59,165 nucleotides of DNA from Frateuria defendens (GCF_001182895.1 NZ_LFQR01000059.1:1-59165), one strand, 5' to 3'. Shown: positions 18,266 through 28,344, counted from the stretch's first letter. Notes: a model not told the origin generated them from the letters alone. Program-made: numbers and translations.

Positions 18266-19714
18266 TCAGTAGCGGATGCAGACATTCTTCGCCTCGGTGA
18301 AAAAGCGCAGCGCCTCGACGCCGCCCTCGCGGCCCACGCCGGATTGCTTCATGCCGCCGAACGGCGTGCGCAGGTCGCGCAGCATCCAGCAGTTGACCCA
18401 CACCACCCCGGCCTCCAGCCGTGCGCCGAGGCGGTGGGCGCGGCCGAGGTCGCGCGTCCACACCGAGGCGGCGAGGCCGTAGCCGGTGCCGTTGGCGATG
18501 GCGAGGGCCTCCTCCTCGTCCTCGAACGGGAGCAGGCTGACCACCGGGCCGAAGATCTCCTCCTGGTTGGTGGGCGAATCCGCCGGCAGGCCCTCGATCA
18601 CCGTCGGCGCGACGAACCAGCCCTGCGCGCAGCGGCCGCCGGGTTGCACCGCGTGGCCGCCGCAGAGCAGGGTGCCGCCCGCGGTGCGGGCGCGCTCGAT
18701 GCAGGCGAGCACCTTGTCGAAATGCGGCCGCGAGACCAGCGCGCCGAGGTCGCTGTCCGCCCGCAGCGGGTCGCCCACGTGCAGGCGGCGCACGCGCGCG
18801 AGGTAGCGCTCGCGGAAAGCCTCGTAGATGGAGCGCTGCACCAGCAATCGCGAGCCGCACAGGCAGATCTCGCCCTGGTTGGCGAAGCCCGAGCGCACCA
18901 GGGTGTCGAGGTCGGCGTCGGTGAGCGCCGCGTCGTCGAACACGATGGCCGGGTTCTTGCCGCCCAGTTCCAGCGAGAGTTTCTTGAACTGCGGCGCCGC
19001 CGCGGCCGCGATCGCGGCGCCGGTGCGGGTGGAGCCGGTGAAGGAGATCGCCTTCACCGCCGGATGCCGCACCAGCGCCTCGCCGACGCCGCCGCCGGTG
19101 CCCTGCACGATGTTGAGCACGCCGGGCGGTAGGCCGATCTCGACGCTGAGTTCGCCGAGCAGGTGGGCGGTGTAGGGCGTGACCTCCGAGGGCTTGGCCA
19201 CCACCGCGTTGCCGGCGGCGAGCGCGGGGGCGATCTTCCAGGTGAGGAGGTACAGCGGCAGGTTCCACGGGCTGATGCAGCCCACCGTGCCCAGCGGCTG
19301 GCGCAGCGTGTAGTTCACCGCGCCGCTTTCCATCGCGTGCGCCTCGCTGCCCCAGGCCTCGGCCGCGGCGGCGAAGAAGCGCAGATTGGCGACGGCGCGG
19401 GGGATGTCGAGGCTGCGGGCGAGCGCGAGCGGCTTGCCGGTGTCGCGCGACTCGGCGGCGGCGAAGGTTTCCAGCCGCGCCTCGACAGCCTCGGCCAGCC
19501 GGCGCAGCCAGCGGGCGCGCTCGGCGGCGGGTGTGGCCGCCCAGGCCGCGGCGGCCATGCCGGCGGCCTCGACCGCCGCCGCCACGTCGTCCGCGTCGCC
19601 GTCGGGGCTGCGCGCGAAGGGGGCGCCGATGGCCGGCTCGTGCACGTCGAGGTAGCGGCCGCCTGCCGGGGGCCGCAGCCGTCCGCCGATCAGATGGGAA
19701 AGGGTCGCCGCCAT
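18266..19714 (-). CDS. 2-hydroxymuconic / 2-aminomuconic semialdehyde dehydrogenase
   Basis: A 482-residue NAD-dependent aldehyde dehydrogenase. It has the proton-transfer Asn in ISPWNLPLYL, the NAD-loop GSTRTGAAI, the general base Glu in LSLELGGKNPA and the catalytic Cys in NQGEICLCGSR. The C-terminal block WMLRDLRTPFGGMKQSG followed by VGREGG and FFTEAKNVCI is the hallmark of 2-hydroxymuconic and 2-aminomuconic 6-semialdehyde dehydrogenases. With the RidA-type gene it suggests the lower 3-hydroxyanthranilate (tryptophan/kynurenine) meta-cleavage route; the dioxygenase and decarboxylase genes are not in this window. The ATG at 19714 is 35 bases after the SDR stop, so the three form one minus-strand operon. 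Confidence 0.9.
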   Translation of the reverse strand: MAATLSHLIGGRLRPPAGGRYLDVHEPAIGAPFARSPDGDADDVAAAVEAAGMAAAAWAATPAAERARWLRRLAEAVEARLETFAAAESRDTGKPLALARSLDIPRAVANLRFFAAAAEAWGSEAHAMESGAVNYTLRQPLGTVGCISPWNLPLYLLTWKIAPALAAGNAVVAKPSEVTPYTAHLLGELSVEIGLPPGVLNIVQGTGGGVGEALVRHPAVKAISFTGSTRTGAAIAAAAAPQFKKLSLELGGKNPAIVFDDAALTDADLDTLVRSGFANQGEICLCGSRLLVQRSIYEAFRERYLARVRRLHVGDPLRADSDLGALVSRPHFDKVLACIERARTAGGTLLCGGHAVQPGGRCAQGWFVAPTVIEGLPADSPTNQEEIFGPVVSLLPFEDEEEALAIANGTGYGLAASVWTRDLGRAHRLGARLEAGVVWVNCWMLRDLRTPFGGMKQSGVGREGGVEALRFFTEAKNVCIRY

Positions 19715-19749
19715 GGGGGCGAGCTTAGCGCGACGGCCGCGTGCCGGCG

Positions 19750-20541
19750 TCAGCTCAACGAGCGCGTGCGTCCGCCGTCCACCGGGATGCTCACGCCGTT
19801 GACGTAGGCCGCCGCCGGCGTGCAGAGGAAGGCCACCACCGCCGCCACCTCGCTGGGCTCGCCGAAGCGGCGCGCGGGCACGCTCGCTACCAGCGCGTTC
19901 GCCATGTCGCGGGCGCTGCGGCCGCTGGCCGCCGCCTGCGCGGCGAGCAGGCTCTCCAGGCGGTCGGTGCGGGTGTAGCCCGGCAGCACGCTGTTGACGG
20001 TGATGCCGTCGGCGGCCAGTTCGCCGGACAGCGTCTTGGCCCAGCCCGCCACCGCGGCGCGCACGGCGTTGGAGACGCCCAGGCCCGGGATCGGCTCTTT
20101 CACCGAGGTGGAGATCACGTTGACGATGCGGCCGTAGCCGGCCTCGCGCATGCCCGGCAGCAGCGCCTGCACCAGCACCTGGCCGGCGATCAGGTGCTGG
20201 CGGAAGGCGGCCTCGAAGGCGGCGGGGTCGGCCGTGTGCGCCAGCCCGCCGGGCGGGCCGCCAGTGTTGTTGATCAGGATCTGCGCCGGATGGGCCGTCG
20301 CCAGATCGACGGCGAAGGCCTGCAGCGCGCCGGTGTCGAGCATGTCCACGGCGTGCCAGCGGTGCTCTTGTTGCGCGTGCGTGCGGGGCAGTTCGGCGGC
20401 CAGCGCGGCCAGCGCGTCGGCCGAGCGGGCGAGCAGGGTGACGTCGGCGCCCAGGGTGGCGAGCTCGATGGCGCTGGCGCGGCCGATGCCCTGCGAGGCG
20501 CCGCAGACCAGCGCGTGGCGACCGCTCAGATCGAGTTGCAT
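19750..20541 (-). CDS. Atypical SDR lacking the catalytic Tyr-Lys pair
   Basis: A 263-residue SDR-fold protein. The cofactor loop is CGASQGIG (residues 13-20) and the NNAG motif is altered to NNTGG. Where classical SDRs have YxxxK, this protein reads SNAVR (in GLGVSNAVRAAVAGW), so Tyr is Ser and Lys is Arg. This matches the known BKR-like SDR subgroup with an imperfect catalytic tetrad. The C-terminal FLCTPAAAYVNGVSIPVDGG is normal for SDRs. It is the first gene of the SDR-dehydrogenase-deaminase operon, implying a role in the same aromatic/kynurenine pathway, but the reaction is not known. The ATG at 20541 follows AAGGAGC. Confidence 0.86.
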   Translation of the reverse strand: MQLDLSGRHALVCGASQGIGRASAIELATLGADVTLLARSADALAALAAELPRTHAQQEHRWHAVDMLDTGALQAFAVDLATAHPAQILINNTGGPPGGLAHTADPAAFEAAFRQHLIAGQVLVQALLPGMREAGYGRIVNVISTSVKEPIPGLGVSNAVRAAVAGWAKTLSGELAADGITVNSVLPGYTRTDRLESLLAAQAAASGRSARDMANALVASVPARRFGEPSEVAAVVAFLCTPAAAYVNGVSIPVDGGRTRSLS

Positions 20542-20666
20542 GACGGTGCTCCTTCGAGAACCTGTCCGATCTCCCGGCGATCCGCGCGAAACGCCGGCGC
20601 GCCGCTCGGGAGGGCTTGCGGGAAGTGTACGCTCAGTGGCGCGGGCGATGCGTCGCGGCGGGCCGC

Positions 20667-20996
20667 TCAGCGCGCCCGCCATTGCAGGTACAGCGCCGCG
20701 AACCAGCAGGCCCAGGCCAGCCACAGGGCCCAGCGCCAGACGCGGTACCAGCGGGTGATCGCCGCATCCTGCAACAGCTCGGGCAGGCGCGGGCGGGCGG
20801 TGCGCAGCACCAGCTGCAGGCGCATCCAGATGCGCACCGCGCTGCGCGAGCCTTCCTCGGGCTCGGCGATGATCTTCCACTGTTGTGGGTGGCGCTGGCG
20901 CAGCAGCGTCGCCACGCGGTACTGCGCCACGTAATAGAGCACGAAGCACACCACGCCGCCGAACAGCAGCGCGAGGTAGAGGACGACCACGTTCAA
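20667..20996 (-). CDS. Small membrane protein with TTG start, coupled to the MalM-like gene
   Basis: A 109-residue protein with an N-terminal membrane helix (VVVLYLALLFGGVVCFVLYY), a basic cytoplasmic or periplasmic middle (LLRQRHPQQWKII, EEGSRSAVRIW) and a second C-terminal membrane segment (VWRWALWLAWACWFAALYL). No known family is recognised. The start is TTG at 20996: AGGAG lies six bases before it, and its TTGA overlaps the stop TGA of the upstream gene, a translational-coupling arrangement. No in-frame ATG gives a sensible start. It probably acts with the MalM-like lipoprotein (inference from coupling only). Confidence 0.68.
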   Translation of the reverse strand: MNVVVLYLALLFGGVVCFVLYYVAQYRVATLLRQRHPQQWKIIAEPEEGSRSAVRIWMRLQLVLRTARPRLPELLQDAAITRWYRVWRWALWLAWACWFAALYLQWRAR

Positions 20997-21787
20997 TCTT
21001 TGCTCCTGAGCCAGGGCACCGGCAGGGAGGTGCGTAAGGTATGCAGCAGGCCGTCGCCCGGCGGGGCCTTGTCGCAGATCGCGTTGTCGATCGCCTTCCT
21101 GTAGGAATCGTTCATCACGCCGGCCCAGATCGCGCCATCGGGCCCGTGCGGGAGGCGGAAGCTGCCGTTGGGGGCCATCTTCACCGGCGCCTCGGCCGAG
21201 AAGGCGGCCGGCGACTGCTCCCAGTACGTGCTGCCGGTCTGCTGGCCGGCGGAGGAGTAGAGCACCAGGTAGCGGGCCTTGTCGCTGTTCACCTCGACCT
21301 GGCCGAAGGCGCCGGTGCTGCTGTTGCTCCAGCCCATGTACTCGCACAGGCCGACGTCGCGCGTGTCGAGCGGCTGGAAGGCTTCGTCCAGCTGCACCAC
21401 GGTGGGCGCGAACAGGTAGCTGGCGCTGAGCCAGCGGCCGTTCAAGTCCGCCTTCAGCGCCACGCGGTAGGGCAGCTTGGCGTCGGGCGGCAGGCGGAAG
21501 GCCAGGAAATAGCTGTGCACGCCGTTGATGTTGACCACCGGGCTGCCCGGGCCCAGCTCGAACTTCTTCGGCCGCCAAGGCAGCATCGTCTGGTAGGAGA
21601 AATCGGCGAAGCTGCTGCAGCAGGGCGTGGCCTGCTTGAGCCGGTTGCGCGCCGCGTCCAGCGAGTTGCTGGTGTCGCTCGGCGCGCGCAGGTTCGGCGG
21701 CACCAGCACTTTGATGCTGTGGCAGGCCCCGAGCAGCAGCGTCAGGGCTATCGGCGCGATGAGCGGGGCGGTACGTCGTCGGGGCAT
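20993..21787 (-). CDS. MalM family lipoprotein
   Basis: A 264-residue outer-membrane-type lipoprotein. The signal peptide ends in LLLGAC (lipobox, Cys22). The mature N-terminus has CCSSFADFSYQTMLPW, which matches the CCSSF segment of the MalM/MalM-like periplasmic family. This is followed by two beta-rich halves (VHSYFLAFRLPPDAKLPYRVAL, ARYLVLYSSAGQQTG). E. coli MalM belongs to the maltose operon, with unclear function. No maltose genes lie here; instead the gene follows asnS by 16 bases and overlaps a small membrane-protein gene by four bases. Confidence 0.8.
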   Translation of the reverse strand: MPRRRTAPLIAPIALTLLLGACHSIKVLVPPNLRAPSDTSNSLDAARNRLKQATPCCSSFADFSYQTMLPWRPKKFELGPGSPVVNINGVHSYFLAFRLPPDAKLPYRVALKADLNGRWLSASYLFAPTVVQLDEAFQPLDTRDVGLCEYMGWSNSSTGAFGQVEVNSDKARYLVLYSSAGQQTGSTYWEQSPAAFSAEAPVKMAPNGSFRLPHGPDGAIWAGVMNDSYRKAIDNAICDKAPPGDGLLHTLRTSLPVPWLRSKD

Positions 21788-21803
21788 GGAAAGTCGCAGA
21801 TCT

Positions 21804-23204
<1,401 letters not shown>

Positions 23205-23312
23205 GAATTGAAACTCCCGCTGTGGCGCCATATCTCGGCGCTAGGACAAACCGACATGATAATGTAGGCCTTGTCCGCCCCGCGACCTCATCGCGCGCCG
23301 CCACGAATTGCC

Positions 23313-23639
23313 ATGACCATCTCGATCACCGCCACCGCCAACCAGCGCATGCGCCAGTTCCTCGCCCAGGCCCCGGCCGCGTCCGGCGTGCGCTTCGGCG
23401 TCAAGCGCACCGGCTGCTCCGGTTTCGCCTACGTGGTGGACCTGGCCGACACGGTGGGCGAAGGCGACCAGGTGGTGGAGATCGACGGCGTGCCGCTGGT
23501 GGTGGACGCCAAGAGCCTGCCGCTGGTGGACGGCACCGTGATCGACTTCCAGCGCCAGGGACTCAACGCCGCCTTCGTGTTCCACAACCCCAACGCCACC
23601 GGCGAGTGCGGCTGCGGCGAGAGCTTTACGGTGGGTTGA
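23313..23639 (+). CDS. HesB/IscA-type iron-sulfur carrier protein
   Basis: A 108-residue A-type Fe-S carrier. The three invariant cysteines are present: Cys35 in RTGCSGFAY and Cys99/Cys101 in ECGCGESF, the latter five to nine residues from the end as in IscA, SufA and ErpA. It receives Fe-S clusters from the scaffold and passes them to apoproteins. Which of the three paralog roles it plays cannot be told; no isc or suf genes adjoin it. It stands alone between asnS and the rpsF operon. The ATG at 23313 is used because it gives the standard family length. Confidence 0.92.
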   Translation: MTISITATANQRMRQFLAQAPAASGVRFGVKRTGCSGFAYVVDLADTVGEGDQVVEIDGVPLVVDAKSLPLVDGTVIDFQRQGLNAAFVFHNPNATGECGCGESFTVG

Positions 23640-23773
23640 GGGCGGGGACGCGCCTGCCCGGGCGCCACGAGTCCCTGCGGCATACCGGATTCGGCTCTCA
23701 AGTCCTTCGTGCCCGCGAGGCGGTTGGCCGTCGCAACTTCGCTACCGCCCCTCGTCCCAGGCTTTTCAAGCGC

Positions 23774-23803
23774 TTGCCGCCAGCCGGCCGCGCATCGTAC
23801 ACT
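23774..23803 (+). promoter_or_regulatory. Candidate promoter of the rpsF-rpsR-rplI operon
   Basis: TTGCCG (23774-23779) and TACACT (23798-23803) are 18 bases apart. They lie 104 bases upstream of rpsF in a 268-base gap that holds no gene. Matches are moderate; a ribosomal-protein leader of this length is usual. Confidence 0.4.
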
Positions 23804-23907
23804 TCCGCTTCTGTCCGCACGGCTTTGCCACGCGGGCGCCCTTGCCTCACCGCACCGGCGGGAGGCTGCGAGGCCCGCAAGGGCCGCATCCACGAGGAGT
23901 TTGACCG

Positions 23908-24303
23908 ATGACCCTGCGTCATTACGAAATCGTGTTTCTGGTCCACCCTGACCAGAGCGAGCAGGTCCCGGCGATGATCGATCGCTACAAGACGCTGATC
24001 GAAGCCGACGGCGGCAAGATCCACCGCCTGGAAGACTGGGGCCGTCGCCAGCTGGCCTACCCGATCCAGAACCTGGCCAAGGCGCACTACGTGATGCTCA
24101 ACATCGAAGTGGGCCAGAACGCGCTGAACGAGCTGGAGTCGGGCTTCCGCTTCAACGACGCCGTGCTGCGCCACCTGACCGTCAAGCGCGACGAAGCCGA
24201 CACCGAGCCGTCCTTCATCCTCAAGAGCAAGGAAAAGGATGACGCCAAGTCCGCCCGCCGCCGCGATGACGATGGCGACCGCGACAGCAGCGACAACGAC
24301 TGA
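23908..24303 (+). CDS. rpsF: 30S ribosomal protein S6
   Basis: A 131-residue S6: [19 protein letters not shown] at the start, [13 protein letters not shown] in the middle and [11 protein letters not shown] in the C-terminal half. It binds with S18 to the platform of the small subunit. The tail (from about residue 108) is a run of charged residues ending in DRDSSDND, the region that RimK extends with glutamates in E. coli. The ATG has GAGGAG at good spacing. rpsR starts 14 bases on. No priB lies between rpsF and rpsR, unlike in Enterobacteria. Confidence 0.97.
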   Translation: MTLRHYEIVFLVHPDQSEQVPAMIDRYKTLIEADGGKIHRLEDWGRRQLAYPIQNLAKAHYVMLNIEVGQNALNELESGFRFNDAVLRHLTVKRDEADTEPSFILKSKEKDDAKSARRRDDDGDRDSSDND

Positions 24304-24317
24304 TCAGGAGCGTAGCC

Positions 24318-24548
24318 ATGTCCAAGTTCTTCCGCCGCCGCAAGTTCTGCCGCTTCACCGCCGAGAAGGTGAAGGAGATCGACTACAAGGATCTCAACAC
24401 GCTCCGCCAGTACATCACCGAGACCGGCAAGATCGTGCCGAGCCGCATCACCGGCACCAAGGCGCGCTACCAGCGCCAGCTGGCCTCCGCGGTCAAGCGC
24501 GCGCGCTTCCTGGCGCTGCTGCCGTATACCGACAACCACGACGTCTGA
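24318..24548 (+). CDS. rpsR: 30S ribosomal protein S18
   Basis: A 76-residue S18, the usual size. The signature is [21 protein letters not shown], with [19 protein letters not shown] following and ending in [11 protein letters not shown]. It pairs with S6 on the 30S platform. AGGAGC lies before the ATG. The gap to rplI (144 bases) is longer than usual and holds an inverted repeat. Confidence 0.97.
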   Translation: MSKFFRRRKFCRFTAEKVKEIDYKDLNTLRQYITETGKIVPSRITGTKARYQRQLASAVKRARFLALLPYTDNHDV

Positions 24549-24555
24549 TTGTCGA

Positions 24556-24620
24556 GGGAGTAGGGAATAGGGAATAGGTTCGCCCTTGCGGCCTGCTCTC
24601 CGATTCCCTATTCGCTTCCC
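24556..24620. repeat. GGGAATAGGGAATAGG-type inverted repeat
   Basis: GGGAATAGGGAATAGG near 24563-24578 faces CCGATTCCCTATTCGC at 24600-24615 across a loop of about 20 bases. The same motif family recurs at 34674-34753 and as a half copy at 5961-5983, always between genes. It is a dispersed intergenic palindrome inside the ribosomal protein operon. Confidence 0.65.
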
Positions 24621-24692
24621 GATGCCCAACTCTTCGGACACCCGTCCAAGGCTGCGCCGGCCGCGTCCGGCGCTAACGAAAAGGAATAGACC

Positions 24693-25142
24693 ATGGAACT
24701 GATTCTTCTCGAGAAAGTCCGCAACCTCGGCAACCTGGGCGACAAGGTCAAGGTGAAGCCGGGTTACGGCCGCAACTACCTGCTGCCGCAGGGCAAGGCC
24801 GTGCCGGCCACCGCCGCCAACCTCGAAGCCTTCGAGCAGCGTCGCGCCGACTACGAAGCCAAGGCCAACGGCCTGCTGGGCGAGGCCGAGTCGCGCCGCG
24901 CCAAGCTGGCCGACGTCTCGGTGACCATCGCCGCCCACTCCAGTCCAGAAGGCAAGCTGTTCGGCTCGGTCGGTCCGCGCGACATCGCCGAGGCGCTGCA
25001 GGCCGCCGGCCACGACGTGCACAAGGGCGAAGTGATCCAGGGCGAAGGCCCGATCCGCAACACCGGCGAGTACGACGTGCTGGTCAGCCTGCACGCCGAC
25101 GTGCAGACCACCGTCAAGGTGATCGTGGTCGGCGACAAGTAA
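24693..25142 (+). CDS. rplI: 50S ribosomal protein L9
   Basis: A 149-residue L9 with the conserved N-terminal domain ([19 protein letters not shown] and [20 protein letters not shown]), a long connecting helix and a C-terminal globular domain ([14 protein letters not shown]). It binds 23S rRNA at the base of the L1 stalk. AAGGAA precedes the ATG. It is the last gene of the S6-S18-L9 operon and is followed by an intrinsic terminator. Confidence 0.97.
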   Translation: MELILLEKVRNLGNLGDKVKVKPGYGRNYLLPQGKAVPATAANLEAFEQRRADYEAKANGLLGEAESRRAKLADVSVTIAAHSSPEGKLFGSVGPRDIAEALQAAGHDVHKGEVIQGEGPIRNTGEYDVLVSLHADVQTTVKVIVVGDK

Positions 25143-25166
25143 GCCGCCGCCGATGCCATTCGGCAC

Positions 25167-25198
25167 GAACGGGCGCCCTCGGGCGCCCGTTCTCGTTT
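25167..25198 (+). terminator. Intrinsic terminator after rplI
   Basis: GAACGGGCGCC (25167-25177) pairs with GGCGCCCGTTC (25182-25192) around a CTCG loop, followed by TCGTTT. It separates the ribosomal operon from dnaB. Confidence 0.75.
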
Positions 25199-25209
25199 GC
25201 GCCAGAAGG

Positions 25210-25239
25210 TTATCCACCGACATGCACAGCTTTTCCACA
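25210..25239 (+). promoter_or_regulatory. Two DnaA-box-like 9-mers upstream of dnaB
   Basis: TTATCCACC (25210-25218) and TTTTCCACA (25231-25239) each differ by one base from the DnaA box TTATCCACA. They lie in the same orientation 12 bases apart, about 110 bases before the dnaB ATG. Control of dnaB by DnaA is an inference. Confidence 0.4.
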
Positions 25240-25346
25240 GACTTATCGTCTCGGCGCCTGGGACGCCGCCGCGTATGATCGAGGACGACGAACGCGGCGC
25301 GCGGAAAAGGCGCCGCCGGTCTTCCGACGCATCGCGAGGCGAATCG

Positions 25347-26744
25347 ATGGCCTTCAGTCCCGAGCGCAGATCCGGCAGCCCTTCGGTGGTGGAGGCGCTG
25401 CGCATGCCGCCGCATTCGATCGAGGCCGAGCAGGCGGTGCTCGGCGGCCTGATGCTGGCGCCCGACGCGCTGGACAAGGTGGCCGACAAGCTCGGCGAAA
25501 AGGATTTCTACCGCAAGGACCACCGCCTGATCTGGCGCGCCATCACCGAGCTGGCCAACAAGGGCATGCCGTGCGACGCGGTGACCCTGGGCGACTGGTT
25601 CGAGGCCAACGACCTGGCCGAGATGGTGGGCGGCGCGAGCTACCTGATCGAGCTGGCCAACGCCACGCCGAGCGCGGCCAACATCGGCGCCTACGCCGAC
25701 ATCGTGCGCGAGAAGTCGGTGCTGCGGCAGCTGATCGACGCCGGCACCGCGATCACCGAGGACGGCTACCGCCCGGAAGGGCAGAGCGTGCAGGAGGTGC
25801 TGGAGGCCGCCGAGCAGCGCGTGTTCCACATCGCCGAATCCGGCGCGCGCGGCAAGAAGGATTCCGTCTCCATGCGCGAGGCGGTGAAGGACGCCTTCCG
25901 CCTGCTCACCGAGCGCTACGAAAACCGCGGCCAGCTCACCGGCATCTCCACCGGCTTCACCGACCTGGACGAGCTGACCTCGGGCCTGCAGCCCTCCGAC
26001 CTCATCATCCTCGCGGCGCGCCCCTCGATGGGCAAGACCGCGTTCGCGCTCAACCTGGCCGAGGCCGCCGCGCTGCGGGCGAAGAAGCCGGTGGTGGTGT
26101 TCTCGATGGAAATGTCGGCCTCGCAGCTGGCGTTCCGACTGATCTCCTCGATCGGCCGCATCCACCAGCAGCACCTGCGCAACGGCGACCTCAACGAGGA
26201 GGACTGGCCGCGCGTCACCAACGCCATCGCCATCCTCTCCGAGGCCAAGATCTTCATCGACGACACGCCCGGCCTCTCGCCGGTGGAGCTGCGCTCGCGC
26301 GCGCGCCGCCTGCAGCGCGAGCACGGCACGCTGGGCCTGATCGTGATCGACTACCTGCAGCTGATGCAGGTGCCCGGCAACAAGGAGAACCGCGCCACCG
26401 AGATCTCCGAGATCTCGCGCTCGCTGAAAGGCCTGGCGAAAGAACTGAACTGCCCGGTGATCGCGCTCTCCCAGCTCAACCGCTCGCTGGAGCAGCGCGC
26501 CGACAAGCGGCCGATGATGTCGGACCTGCGCGAGTCGGGCGCCATTGAGCAGGACGCGGACGTGATCATGTTCATCTACCGCGACGAGTATTACAACAAG
26601 GAATCGCCGGACAAGGGCCTGGCCGAGATCATCATCGGCAAGCAGCGTAACGGCCCCACCGACACGGTGAAGCTCACCTTCCTCGGCCACTACACCAAGT
26701 TCGAGAACTACGCGCCGGATTCGTTCGTCGGTGCGTTCGAGTAG
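25347..26744 (+). CDS. dnaB: Replicative DNA helicase DnaB
   Basis: A 465-residue DnaB. The N-terminal domain (PPHSIEAEQAVLGGLML) and linker are followed by the RecA-like motor domain with Walker A ARPSMGKTAFALN, Walker B LIVIDYLQLM, the Gln switch region VIALSQLNRSLEQR and the DLRESGAIEQDADV motif. It forms the hexameric helicase at the replication fork. No intein is present. The ATG at 25347 gives the standard length; the frame is open another 50 codons upstream through the DnaA-box-like region, which is not expected to be coding. Confidence 0.97.
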   Translation: MAFSPERRSGSPSVVEALRMPPHSIEAEQAVLGGLMLAPDALDKVADKLGEKDFYRKDHRLIWRAITELANKGMPCDAVTLGDWFEANDLAEMVGGASYLIELANATPSAANIGAYADIVREKSVLRQLIDAGTAITEDGYRPEGQSVQEVLEAAEQRVFHIAESGARGKKDSVSMREAVKDAFRLLTERYENRGQLTGISTGFTDLDELTSGLQPSDLIILAARPSMGKTAFALNLAEAAALRAKKPVVVFSMEMSASQLAFRLISSIGRIHQQHLRNGDLNEEDWPRVTNAIAILSEAKIFIDDTPGLSPVELRSRARRLQREHGTLGLIVIDYLQLMQVPGNKENRATEISEISRSLKGLAKELNCPVIALSQLNRSLEQRADKRPMMSDLRESGAIEQDADVIMFIYRDEYYNKESPDKGLAEIIIGKQRNGPTDTVKLTFLGHYTKFENYAPDSFVGAFE

Positions 26745-26758
26745 CCGCGCCGCTTTCT

Positions 26759-26837
26759 TGTAGGCGCGCCTGCGCGCGACCGCTCTATCGCGAGCCTGGC
26801 GACCAGGCGGAGCGGCCGCGCGAAGGCGCGCTCCTGC
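26759..26837. repeat. REP-like palindrome between dnaB and radA
   Basis: GTAGGCGCGCCTGCGCGCGA on the left is an imperfect inverted copy of the right end, which reads GCGCGAAGGCGCGCTCCTGC. GCCTGG and CCAGGC make an inner hairpin in the middle. A related element lies at 36991-37056. Such GCGCGC-rich repeats are typical REP elements of pseudomonads and xanthomonads. Confidence 0.6.
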
Positions 26838-26964
26838 GCCGGGCATGGCGTGCAAGGGCGATGTGCGCAATGACGCATGCATGCGGACGGGCGTCTCGCG
26901 TCTCGCCGTCTGCGACCCGCGCCGGCTAAGCTCGTCCGCCGTACCGTCTTCCCAGGAACCCCGC

Positions 26965-28344
26965 ATGGCCAAAGCCAAGACCGCCTACGTCTGCGCCGAC
27001 TGCGGCGCCGAGCACTCCAAGTGGCAGGGCCAGTGCGTGGAGTGCGGGGCGTGGAACACGCTGTCCGAATTCGTGGTGCAGCCGGCGGCGAAGTCGGCCG
27101 GCGCCGCGCGGCGCAGCGGCTACGCCGGCGCGGCCAACGACGCGCCCCGGGTGACGCCGCTGACCGCGGTGGCGGTGACGGCGGAATCGCGCACGCTTAC
27201 CGGCATCGGCGAGTTGGACCGGGTGCTCGGCGGCGGCCTGGTCGACGGCTCGGTGGTGCTGATCGGCGGCGACCCGGGCATCGGCAAATCCACCCTGCTG
27301 CTGCAGATGCTCGGCAAGCTGGGCGAGGTGCTGCCCAGCGTCTACGTCACCGGCGAGGAATCGCTGGCCCAGGTGGCGGCGCGCGCGCAGCGGCTGGAGC
27401 TGCCGCTGGCGCCGTTGCAGGCGCTGGCCGAGACCTGCATCGAGCGCATCCTCGCGGAGGCCGCGGCGAGCCGGCCGCGCGCGCTGGTGATCGACTCCAT
27501 CCAGACCATCTGGACCGAACTCCTCACCGCGGCGCCGGGCTCGGTGAGCCAGGTGCGCGAGTCGGCGGCCAAGCTCACCCGCTTCGCCAAGGAGACCGGC
27601 ACCTCGGTATTCCTGGTCGGCCACGTGACCAAGGAGGGTGGCATCGCCGGCCCGCGCGTGCTCGAGCACATGGTCGACGCAGTGCTCTATTTCGAGGGCG
27701 AGTCGGGCAGCCGCTTCCGCGTGCTGCGCGCGTTCAAGAACCGCTTCGGTGCGGTCAACGAGTTGGGCGTGTTCGCGATGAGCGAGAAAGGCCTGCGCGA
27801 AGTGCCCAACCCCTCGGCGATCTTCCTCTCCGCCCACGCCGGGCCGACTCCGGGCAGCGCCGTGATGGTGACCCGCGAGGGCTCGCGGCCGCTGCTGGTG
27901 GAGGTGCAGGCGCTGGTGGACCAGTCCTCCCTGGGCAACCCGCGCCGCGTGGCGCTGGGCCTGGAGCAGAACCGCCTGGCGATGCTGCTGGCGGTGCTGC
28001 ACCGGCACGGCGGCGTGGCCGCCTACGATCAGGACGTGTTCGTCAACGTGGTCGGCGGCATCCGCGTGCAGGAGACCGCGGCGGATCTCCCGGTGCTGCT
28101 GGCGGTGCTCTCCAGTCTGCGCGACCGGCCGCTGCCGGAGAAGGCCATCGCCTTCGGCGAGGTCGGCCTTTCCGGCGAGATCCGCCCGGTGCCCAACGGC
28201 GAGGAGCGGCTGAAGGAAGCCGCGCAGCACGGCTTCCTGCGCGCCATCGTGCCCAAGGCCAACGCGCCGAAGAAGGCGCGCATCGGCGAGATGGAGATCA
28301 TCGGCGTGGAGCGGCTGGCGCAGGCGATCGACGCCTGCCGTTGA
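26965..28344 (+). CDS. radA: DNA repair protein RadA
   Basis: A 459-residue RadA (Sms). The four-Cys zinc finger is at Cys10, Cys13, Cys24 and Cys27. The RecA-like domain has Walker A GGDPGIGKST and the RadA-specific motif KNRFG (FKNRFGAVNELGVF). The C-terminal Lon-protease-like domain contains DVFVNVVGGIR and EVGLSGEIRPV. It drives branch migration in recombination repair. The ATG at 26965 places the zinc finger at its usual position. The preceding 220 bases hold a REP-like repeat. It converges with the gst gene (42-base gap). Confidence 0.97.
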   Translation: MAKAKTAYVCADCGAEHSKWQGQCVECGAWNTLSEFVVQPAAKSAGAARRSGYAGAANDAPRVTPLTAVAVTAESRTLTGIGELDRVLGGGLVDGSVVLIGGDPGIGKSTLLLQMLGKLGEVLPSVYVTGEESLAQVAARAQRLELPLAPLQALAETCIERILAEAAASRPRALVIDSIQTIWTELLTAAPGSVSQVRESAAKLTRFAKETGTSVFLVGHVTKEGGIAGPRVLEHMVDAVLYFEGESGSRFRVLRAFKNRFGAVNELGVFAMSEKGLREVPNPSAIFLSAHAGPTPGSAVMVTREGSRPLLVEVQALVDQSSLGNPRRVALGLEQNRLAMLLAVLHRHGGVAAYDQDVFVNVVGGIRVQETAADLPVLLAVLSSLRDRPLPEKAIAFGEVGLSGEIRPVPNGEERLKEAAQHGFLRAIVPKANAPKKARIGEMEIIGVERLAQAIDACR

